Shown in pieces: positions 1 to 9,309 of a stretch of DNA of 15,536 bases. The notes under the pieces are model-generated. The model was not told the origin of the DNA. It saw only the letters and a list, made by a program, of their open reading frames with translations, and did not search any database. Position numbers and translations under genes: made by a program. Position 1 is the stretch's first letter, and each line of letters starts with the position of its first letter. Source of the stretch: Ectocarpus siliculosus (Eukaryota > Sar > Phaeophyceae > Ectocarpales > Ectocarpaceae); NCBI GenBank assembly GCA_000310025.1, contig FN649728.1:3125768-3141303 (forward strand). Reading direction: 5' to 3'.

Positions 1-2227
1 TTTCCCCGGGTTGGCGAGCCTGACGGGCACGGCATGCGGAAGGTGGACATCCCAGCACTAGCGCCTCTGGGAAATTACTTTCTTGGCGCCGATCAGGTTT
101 CGGAGCCCGTACCGCAGGAGAAATGCACTCAACGCAATGTGTACAATCTCCTGCGCGATGCGCAAACTTCTCCTCCGGTTCAACGGTTGGACTTCGGTCA
201 GCTTCTCAGCGTTTCAGCATGGCAGGATAGAGAAGAAGGGACCACCGCCGTGGACTTCGTGCTGCTTGCTCGGGCCCGTTTGCGGAACCTGCGCCGCCGA
301 AGCCACCACTCCATGGACCTCTTTGAGGTAGTGGCTGTTCTGAACGTGCGCCTCACCAAGCTCGTGGCTTTCATCAGCGAAGGACAAGACAAGGAGGTCC
401 CGCCAGCAGTACTTGTCGAGGAAGAGCAGATGGCCCCGGGCTCGGTGCTGCCGACGTTATCGTCGCAGAGCGTGTTCTCCACACGCGTTCTCGCGGTGGC
501 GACTGGGTCCACCACCGGCAAGGCTCCGGAAGTCCCTGCCTTCTCTCAGCATCTTTGCGAACCTGTGGCTGGCCAGAATGATCTTCGACCTGCGGCGCTC
601 GATCACCTGGTTTTGGCCTACGCCCGGGTGAGTACGCCTTCTTTGCGTAGCTGACGTAGTGGGCTGTTGTGCTTTGTCTTTGGCGGTATTATCAATACTG
701 GTGGTTGTTCGTTGCTCCGTTGGTCAAGTGGGTTTATTTTCGCGTTCCTCATTGAACATCGTTGTCCCTCCTTCTTTTTTTTCTTCCACCTTACGTTCCT
801 TCCGTTTTCCTTCTCGGCGTCGCCGGTTGATTTGATTTCTGCGCGCGGCAAAACCTACCTTGTTTCATGTTTTGTTATTCAATTCGGAGCAGTGAACATA
901 GGTAGATCACTGCTGACATATTGACATATTACTCATGTGTTGCTGCAATTTGAAAAACAATGCTAGAGACGCTAGAGCGGGGAACAAGAACATCTTTTCT
1001 CGCATGCTGGTAAGGACATGCGCATGCTCTGTGCCCACCGCTAAAACTACCACACCTCTCCCATTCAGCGCATGCACTTCGTTGCATATTAAAAGGCTGT
1101 AGTGCTCGAAGCTCTTGAGTTGCTGCCATGTCAACAAGACTACCCAGCAATGTTTTTTTTTTCTGATGCTTGTACAGAGTTTCCTGTATAAATGCATTAA
1201 AGCAGCCCACTGCGGTAACCCAACTATTTAGACAACTTTTTCGACCACACGGTTTACTTTCCGTCCCCTTCTTCGGGACCTCTGACATCTGGATCAGGCC
1301 AAGGAGGAGTTCATCGCGATTGGACTTCAACCCGCCAACCAGTGCGCAAAGAAGAGGGCAGGTACGAGGACGTGGACACTTGCGTGTTAGGTGTTGAGGC
1401 TAGTCGTTTTGTTGGTCCAATAATCTAAGGACTACCAATCTACCGGGCTGTGTACGTTTTTCCACAATGTGTCAATGTTGGTGCCGGTATCAGGCCGGTA
1501 TGGTACATGTCGTTCGTTACCTCCAGGCCGGCTCAAAATGATCAAACCTTAGTCAAAACGTTTTCATGAGCCAACACATGGCATGCCGTTTTTTTGTACG
1601 TCATCTCTGTTCGTCCTCACAGAACTGGCTGTGCGCTCAGGAGCATGCTTCGGGTCGGCGGTGCAGCGTACGAAAGCCCTTCAGATTCAGGTGGCTCAAC
1701 ATCAACCGGGGAAAAGCGCTGACACCAATGGCATCGTGGAAGAGTATGGCCTTCCGTTCGACATCCAACCGCTGCAGGAGGACCCCACGGCGACAGTGTG
1801 CAGAACGCACGCCTTGGGGAGCAATGCCGGGCCTTACTACGGGCCTAACGCCCTGCACGACTGCAACCACGGGGATGACTGCCGCCAAAAGTACGGTGGG
1901 ATAGACTCATGCGCCCAGCTCTCGGGGGTCAACCTCAACGCGCACGAGCAGAACCATGCGAAGAAGAAAAAGTTTCTGCACATGTTGAATGTCATGAAAT
2001 TTGACCGCTTTGCGTTCATGGTAACTCTGATCAACGAGACCGAGAATGAGGCAATAAACCGCAAATCGGTGGCAAACATGGTCAAGCGTGTTCGAGGCCA
2101 TGGCTCGGAACGAGTAGAGATTTGCCAGGCTCAGGTTTGGTTCTGCGGCAGATGCTTCTGCCAGAAGTCTCTAATGCGATCATTCGACCAGTTCGGCCGG
2201 GTCCGGCTGACCTTTGTTAAGCCATAG
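1..2227 (+). CDS. 5'-partial three-exon gene, possible KDZ-like transposase C-terminal region
   Basis: Three exons join in phase: 1-627, 1298-1361 and 1623-2227 (TAG). The donors are GTGAGTACG at 628 and GTACGAGG at 1362. The acceptors end ATCAG at 1297 and CTCACAG at 1622. The frame is open from base 1, so the true start probably lies outside; the first visible ATG is at 34 and would give 420 residues. In that numbering, residues 311-331 read GGIDSCAQLSGVNLNAHEQN followed by H. This is preceded by a Cys/His/Asp-rich stretch (ALHDCNHGDDC, 296-306) and followed by a basic run, a hydrophobic helix and a Cys-rich tail (FCGRCFC, 393-399). The pattern G-x-(D/N)-x-N-x-x-EQ, then a Met/Phe-rich helix and a Glu/Asn segment, resembles my memory of the C-terminal part of Kyakuja-Dileera-Zisupton (KDZ) transposases, with E328 in the position of the last acidic catalytic residue. 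The gene structure is well supported. The family is a guess, and exon 1 (residues 1-198) is not recognised. Confidence 0.62.
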
Positions 2228-2905
2228 CCATACTTTTGGGGGGGCTCGGATGTTGTTGTACAATGTCTCGGATGCTTTGTGGTACGGTGTCCGCTTGAGC
2301 TGAACCGCTTGCGCCATTACGTCATTTCGCCCGGTTCGCAGTGGTGGGTAGAGTTCATTTTTTTTGTAGTCTTTCGGTTGATGGTGTGTCGAGGCTGGTG
2401 GTAGGAATATACAGCTCCGCGTTTTGGGGGATAGATACGTTTGGTTTTTCTTGAGGGGAATTCATTGGTTTCGCTACACGATAGGGTTGCTTCAAGAACT
2501 ATTTCCGAGCCCACCGACGTTCCGTTTGTCAGCCTTTCACAGCACTTCCAGTACTATCGACTGCTCGCTGTTTTTTGTGTTTCCAAGAGCGCGATGTATC
2601 TTTTGCCTTCGAGCCTTGGCTTGAAAGATGCGTATCCAAGGACAACCAGACCTGTTCCCAAATGTGAAAGTAACGAATTGTCGAAGAACCGTTTTTGATC
2701 CTATATCGAAAACAAGGCAGACCTACCTACCATTGGGTTCGGCTCATTGCGTTCCATCCGGATGAGGGTAGAAATTATTTTGTGTTCTGTCCAAGAAAGT
2801 TGTCTGGTGCCCACTTGCCCACTTGGCAATAATTTTTAGGTTGCGTTTTGGCATTCAATACCATTTCGTCCTGGACTTGTGGTACGTACATGCCGTTTCG
2901 AGATA
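2228..2905. other. Intergenic region, no gene seen
   Basis: This AT-richer stretch follows the TAG at 2225-2227 and runs to the inverted-repeat element at 2906. The ORFs on both strands are short, have no coding-like codon use and lack paired splice sites. It should contain the 3' untranslated region of the upstream gene. I see no clear AATAAA signal, tandem array or structured RNA. Confidence 0.5.
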
Positions 2906-3041
2906 CCGTAATGGTCGGAGAGATGGCACCGGGTGCGATCGTTTTTTTAAATGTTCTTCCTTGAGTTTTTATCGCGCCCCGGTGCCATGTCTCCGACCCC
3001 GGTGCGATTAGATCTTTTTGATTACATTTTCAAGGTAGCCC

Positions 3042-3075
3042 GGTGCGATCTCTCCGACCGGTGCGATCTCCGATG
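3042..3075. repeat. 18-bp subterminal units, left end of the TIR element
   Basis: One full unit, GGTGCGATCTCTCCGACC, lies at 3042-3059. A second unit begins directly at 3060 with GGTGCGATCTCCGAT, three bases shorter. Single diverged units sit nearby, around 2978-3010. The same unit, in inverted orientation, forms the inner part of the left terminal inverted repeat. Confidence 0.6.
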
Positions 3076-3627
3076 AAATACACACAGGTGTTGTATGAGT
3101 GGGAGCATACCGGTAACGGCAACGTAGGCTGGTACGTAACAGCTTTCCATACAGCGAGTGGTGTCGTGTTTGATGCGAGTTTGGCTATAGAGTGACGACA
3201 AGAAAGGATGTCGTTTCCATCTGAGGTACTGGTACATACGGCATCAGTTGTCTTCCGCTTTCGTTTCGGTGTTTCTCTACGGATACCAGTACGTACGAAG
3301 CAACAATAGCTTCGTGTTGTGTAAGGTGGGGTAGGATGTGGCTTGTACGTTGTGTGTCTGGTTGAGAGTATACGGTTGGCAACTTCCATACCAATTCAAA
3401 TATGAAATCAACTGGCATCCCGTGTGAACCGCGACCATGCATACGTACATGCAGGGGTGGCGCTCCGCTGACACCATCCCCACATGTATAAGGAACACAC
3501 ATGTACCTCACTCCGGCAGCTGAAAATGAACTCAATCTTTGGTTTTGGCGGTCGGTGTGGCGATCTCACTGACCCCGGTGCGTAAATGGATGTTTATCGT
3601 GCCGTTCTCGTATTTTTTTAGCAACCC

Positions 3628-3681
3628 CGTGTTATCTCCCCGACCGGTGCCACCTCTCAGACCGGTCCTATCTCTCCGACT
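3628..3681. repeat. Three tandem 18-bp units, right end of the TIR element
   Basis: Three contiguous diverged 18-base units start at 3628, 3646 and 3664; the middle one is GGTGCCACCTCTCAGACC. The last unit runs into the terminal inverted repeat, which ends at 3688. Because the unit is a multiple of three, the minus strand reads as a six-residue periodic peptide (RDRTGL, RGGTGR, GDNTGL). I regard this as a by-product of the repeat, not as a gene. Confidence 0.65.
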
Positions 3682-3688
3682 ATTACGG

Positions 3689-3699
3689 TATATATTAAA
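3689..3699 (+). promoter_or_regulatory. TATA-like sequence upstream of the membrane-protein gene
   Basis: TATATATTAAA lies 71-81 bases before the ATG at 3770, at a plausible core-promoter position. Its first two bases are the right-hand TA flank of the TIR element, so the insertion site adjoins or helped form this box. There is no transcript evidence in the sequence itself. Confidence 0.3.
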
Positions 3700-3769
3700 G
3701 CTATGTTGTTTTCTTTCCGCGTTCACCCCTTCTAAACCAAAGCTTAACAAGCAGGCTATCGGCGAGACT

Positions 3770-6700
3770 ATGTCGGCTCCTCTCTCCCCTCCTGCAACTC
3801 CCCCTTCAACCAACTTCCCCTTCAACCTACATGAAGTCTACAAGTAAGTATGCTTCAGACAACGTGGCGACGACTCGCTCAAACCTGGTGTATAATATCT
3901 CCTCAATATACCCTGCGCAAAAACTTTGGGTTTTTCTCGATAGTTTGACATGGGAAGGTGTTGAATCTAGTATCTGCCATTTGCAACCTACATGGGAGCA
4001 GATCATCTGCGATGTGTGCCTGTAAATGCAGCAGCCTACCCGCCTGGACCGATTTCCAAACATCAATTACTCCACGAAGAGAATGCGTGCATGAAACGAC
4101 TGTTTCAGAAGGCTCTTGACAGAGCGGCTTCAACGCCGCCGTTTCCGGCGCTGCCACGCTTCTGCTGTGAAAGAATGGAGCTTGGAAAATCGGTCGAGGG
4201 GGTGTGATATCTTGTGTCATACCTTGTTTAGGTGTAGCCTGAGCCGGAAATGGGTAGGCTTTCGACGCCTTATAGGGTGGCTGTGGGGGATTGGGGGAAA
4301 CATGCTTCTTCAGACGTCGTATGGGTTGTTGTGCAGTGTTGTGCCTGGTTGGACGTTGGCAAGCTATCAATCTGGAAGCAGATGGCAGCGGCAGATCTGG
4401 ATGCTGATGCGCCTACCTCTAGCGTTGCGGGGCAATCGGTTGTTTCTTTCGTGTACAGCACAGAAAGCGGTTCCGGTCATCTCGAAGCTGTGCAAAGTAG
4501 GCCTAGACCTACAGCACCTAGACTCAGCTAGATATTCCACTCGCTCTTCGTACAGCAGCAGTACATGCCCTACCGAACGGCCGGCAGCCCGGTAGCGCGC
4601 ACATACAAATCGGTGCCCCCGACAACAGTCTACATTGTAGACTAATTGATTGTGCTTTCGGCGGTCCTGACATGTTTTTCTAGCAGCATTCTTCTCCTCC
4701 CCTACACACCATGAGTCCCCTGTGCGCGCAGGAACATACTCCACAGAACATACGAGCAGGCGGGCTCTGCAAGCCTGCACAGCTCGGGCTTCAGTATGCA
4801 AGCTAGCAGAGCTGAGCTAGCCGAGTACCACCTCCAAACCGTCAAGAACCGCGTGCGCGCGCGCCCAAAAAGCACGGCATGCTTTCCGAACCTTCCGGAA
4901 ACCCTACCCCCGAACCCCCTAAAGATCCTTTCGCACGATTGGTAATCCGACCTCCAGCGAGCGGTGGATCCTACACGACATGACTACTGCTGCTGCTGTA
5001 CACGTAAACTGCTGTGGCACCCTATTGCAACCTGTGCTCTCGAGCAATTGTTGTTGTTGTTGTTGTTGTTGCTGTTGCTGTCTTCTTCACACTAACAACC
5101 GTTTCGACCTCTCTACCCGAACCTACTTCTGTCCGCGTACTTTGTACTTGTAGTCTAGCACTTGACGCGGTCGATTCCCGTGTCACACTAAATAAAAGAT
5201 CCACGCTCTTGATGTGCGTGCGCCGCAATGGAAAGCAGTTTCAAAGTAGATCGCTGTCCTCTTGCTGAAGCTGTAGGCTCGGAGTCCCCACTGCTCTCGT
5301 GTTTTGATTCGCCGCGACTCGCTGGCCGCGACGCGGGGGAACACGACTTTTAATCCCCCCTTCCCGACGGTATGAAACCGTCATCGTCATGGCGAGCGCC
5401 TTTATCGGACGCGGTGGACGTGACTACGTATCGTGAGCATATGCATGCATAAAATTTTAACGCGCTGAAATTCCGTCGCTGTGTTTTTTGCGTCGCGCGT
5501 TTGTCTTGTTGAGGCCCGTCCACACATGCCTCCTGGTGCTGCACTTCCTGGCCACCCTGGCGCTGATCACGGGCGTCGTGCAGTACATCGTGCCCCTGAC
5601 GGGCCAGAGTTGCCTCGCGATTCACCGGGTGATGATGGCCACGCTCGTCCTCTTTGATGTGAGGGAAATCTGAGAGCGTCTAATGTACTATAATAATATG
5701 TTTATTGTTGTGTGCGTCGGTTTGGCTGAGTACTTTTTGGGAGCGGGGACGGCGGAGACGATAAGGGCCTCTTCCGATTTGCCGGACGGACAACTGAGTA
5801 CATCCTCGAGCATCGAGTAGATGTTGCTGGTTTACTATTATTCACGTATGCACCTAACTACATGCGGACAGTTTCATTTGATGTGCGGCATTCAATCGCT
5901 AGAAAACGTTCCGCGTTGTACGGCTTAAAGAAAAAAAAAGCTCGAGCATCACGGCGAAGCCACAACCCCCCCCCCCCCCCCCCCGCCCGAAAAGAAGGGG
6001 CGACCCTTCCNNNTGTTGTGGGGGTGGTTTGGGGGGGGTTTTTTTTGGGAGTGGGGTGGGGGGGAATGTTAGGGGTTTTTTTGGTTTTGGTGGTGGGACA
6101 TTGGATTTTTTCCTTGAGTTTAGATGAGGTTTTGATGTTTTATTTTTATTGTGTTATGAGCTTAATTAATGGGGGAAGTTTTTTTTTGATTGGGGGATTT
6201 AATTGGTTGGAAAAGTTTCGGGTTTGTAGGGTTTAAGGAAAAAAAAAGTTTGGGCTTCCGGGGAAGCCCAAAACCCCCCCCCCCCCCCGCCCGCCGGAGA
6301 GGATGGCGCGACGCTTCCGTTTTGTCTCGTGCTATGCCACGTCTCTCGTGCGCTGCTTTAGGCACTAATGAAACGCGTTTTTTAAGGCATAGCCTGAGCA
6401 CCAGATTGGTTTGTGTTAGCTGCGTAGTGAACTGATGCGCTGCACCGGTCGGGAAGCCCCAGAAACCGGTGGGGAAGATATTTCTGCCGTGTACATACCC
6501 ACCAGATAGAGAGAAACGCATCGCATCGTTTCTTTCGCGGAAATGAAGAAAGGAAATCTCACCCAGATCACGACAGGCTCCGACAAGCGTGATTGGCCCC
6601 CGGATCAAGTGGAGGGAAGCGTCTCGGGAGCTCTCAGGCAACCACTGAAATACATTTATCAACCCTGCGTCGTGTTTTTTTTGTTTTTTTGTTACTCGTG

Positions 6701-9001
6701 TTAGACACGGGGGGGAAGCGAAGCCATGATTGTAGAGCAATTGACTTCTTGAAAGTCGCTATGTACCAAAATTGGGTGTGAGGCCTTTTTGTCTTCGAGC
6801 GCCCGTTGTGTGCGCTGTTGCAGCGAACAACCGGTGGAGAAGTGCTGCTGTCCCGAGAGAGTAGATAGTTGAACCTGCCAAGCTGTAGTGACCCCCCCCC
6901 TCGCCCCTCGCCCCGATCTCGCCGAATACCTCACGGCGCTTCGCGCTTGGTGATGCGAGAGCCTGGTCCGGTGAAAACCCGGCGTACTCCGTCCCGGCTT
7001 TGTAGGGATGCGAGGTCAACGGTCTAACGACTACGGCATGCACGACTATGAGTGCAACCCCCCCCCCCCCATGTTGGCCAACTGTCGGGCGTGGTACATG
7101 CTTCTTTCTTACGCTACAACCGGGCCACTTGCCTGTCGTCTTTAGGCCGCTACCGTGGTCTTCCTCCTCGCCAAGACGAGGGTGACCAATGACGTCATGC
7201 CGGGGTCCTCGAAGCCGGCCCTCTGGGAACGTTCCGTGAGGTTGTTCTCGCTCATGTGGGCGTGGATCGTCTTGTGAGTGGCCCCAATCCTCTATCCAAT
7301 CCATGTTTTGGCATGACTAATATCCCAGGTTTCGTTGTTGCGGGTGGGGTGGGGGGGTACTGCTTGTTTTTTCCCGGGGGGGGGGGGGCAGAGTTTCACC
7401 CAAGGGCCTGACACGGGAATATGCTGCTGTGTAGATGTGGTGTACGGTGTTGAGCTAAGTTTTCTCGTTTTCGCGCACTTTCGGCACATGCCTCGCGACA
7501 ACATTGTTTTTATTGGTTATTTTGCACGAAACACGACGCCTGCCTTCCTGCCTGACTGCCCGCCTGACTGCCGACACTCTCATCCAACGGGACTCATGAA
7601 ACACTTTTCATTTCTTTCTCAACGCAACGACCGACCAACAGGCCCGTGACCGCGGTAGCGTGCGCGGCGGCTCTCCCCGGAGGCATCCACGGCGAACACG
7701 TCGAGGACAGCGACGTAAGCTAAATAGGTCGCCGTGAAAACATTTAACATTACCACCACGGTGATGAGAGACATGACAGGAGGGCAAAAGAGGTCCTCTC
7801 AGAGACGTTGATTGTCCGAAAGGGATATTTGGGAGACTTGTAGCGATGAATGAATATTTTTCGTTGCATGCCATCCCCATCGGTGGTTGGGGATATTGCG
7901 GCGTGTAAAATATATATTGCCGCCGGGGTTTTTCCCTCCCTCGCCGAGAATAAGGCCCGGGCTGAAGGATAGACACTCTCGGTGGTACTGCTGAAAGGGG
8001 GTTGAGTCTCGATGGGAGTTTTTTTAAGACTCTGTCGTTCAGGCAAAGGTAATCGGATCTTCCGCTGTCGCTGTTTCGATACCTCTTGTTATTCCTCCGT
8101 CGTGTTGTTGTTTGTTTGGCGTGCGATGCGGTGAAGTCCGTGTGCGTTTCTGTGGCAATGCGGTATTGTAGTTCTCTCTCCAGTCACTGCCGACTCCGAC
8201 CGGCGGCGAGTGTTCGAACGTGCTCTTTTGTTTTATTCTCACGATTCGGGCAGGGCTGCCACGGCGGCATCGAGCAGTTCGAAGAAGGACGACTGGCCCT
8301 GTTCTTCTTCGTCGCCTTCCTGACGGGGAAGGTCGCGCTTAGCATCGAGGCGAGTGTCTCCGCCCGTCATGCCCATCATCCCGTTGCCGATGGCGGTGCG
8401 GGATGCAGGCTTGCCACCTCTCACGGTTTTCAGCTGTCTTTTTATCATCATGCGTGTTGTGTTTTGTTTTTGTTTTTTGGCAGGGGTACGTGATAGAGTT
8501 TTACAGCAGCTCTTCACAACGGTCAAGTGGTGGAGCACACATGCACGAGAGGAAAGCTTTGAGGACGATGGCATACTCTTGCGAGTCGCGGCGTGTGGCC
8601 CCTACCAAACAAGGAACTACCACGGTACACACAATTACGCATCCCCCCCCCCCCCCCCCCGAACCACAAATAACCCTCACCACACTCGCCCAGCTCTGTT
8701 TGCCCACAGAACATTCTACCTCCAACCGCCTTGCGTGTCCCGCCTGCTTGCGGGAGTTGCTAACCCCGACCCCCCCTTCACTCTGCGGCGCGTTCCACCA
8801 GTTCCTGCTGCTGCTGGCTCTCTTCCTCAAACCGCTGTACGCGCGCGGGGGGGACGGGTTGTCCTCAGTCACCTCGTCGAGGCACAGGGGCCCTATCATA
8901 CGGAACGTCCTCTGTACGGTTGGGGTGGTGACGATCCAGATCACGGAGGCGGTGGTGGTGTACACGGTGGTCTTCCACGTGGGGAGCGTAGAAGTGGTGA
9001 G

Positions 9002-9083
<82 letters not shown>

Positions 9084-9272
9084 CAGAGACGGAGAGGCAG
9101 GGCAGGGCAAGAGGCCGTGATACTGTTAGACCCATGTACACACCCCGCGTGAGAGGGGGGCACGCAGAAGTGGTGTGTGAGAGACAGAGGCGGGGTAGGG
9201 TTAGGGTAGGCCGTGCTACTTTTTAGTAGACCCATGTACACAGCCCACGTGTGAGGGGCACGCGGAAGTGAT

Positions 9273-9309
<37 letters not shown>

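Larger units (their letters stand above)
2906..3688. mobile_element. 783-bp TIR element flanked by TA, MITE-like
   Basis: The left end reads CCGTAATGGTCGGAGAGA from 2906. The complement of the right end, read inward from 3688, is CCGTAATAGTCGGAGAGA. Over 27 bases the two arms agree at 24. Both ends are bordered by TA (2904-2905 and 3689-3690), the target duplication typical of Tc1/mariner-type elements and their MITEs. The left arm continues into a second, inner inverted pair (about 2913-2933 against 2979-2999). Both ends carry diverged 18-bp units. The roughly 480-base interior shows no transposase and no convincing ORF, so the element is non-autonomous. TA pairs arise often by chance, so the TIR is the stronger evidence. 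Confidence 0.62.

Noticed and set aside
3022-3535. Overlapping minus-strand ORFs within the TIR element
   Set aside because: They have no homology I recognise, no consistent codon use and no transposase motifs.
4116-4801. Open frames of 144-159 codons on both strands in intron 1
   Set aside because: They are Trp/Arg-rich by composition, without a matching pair of splice sites. One acceptor at 4231 fits the incoming phase, but no donor does.
6162-6740. 192-codon minus-strand ORF
   Set aside because: Its 3' portion lies in the degraded duplicate after the NNN gap and the rest has no coding-like character.
9200-9212. TTAGGG telomere-like motif
   Set aside because: A single unit embedded in GGTAGGG sequence is not an interstitial telomere array.
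8865-9241. Long ORFs on both strands through the GA tract
   Set aside because: They are Arg-Glu or Ser-Leu dipeptide artefacts of the dinucleotide repeat. Only the part up to 8996 on the plus strand looks like an exon.
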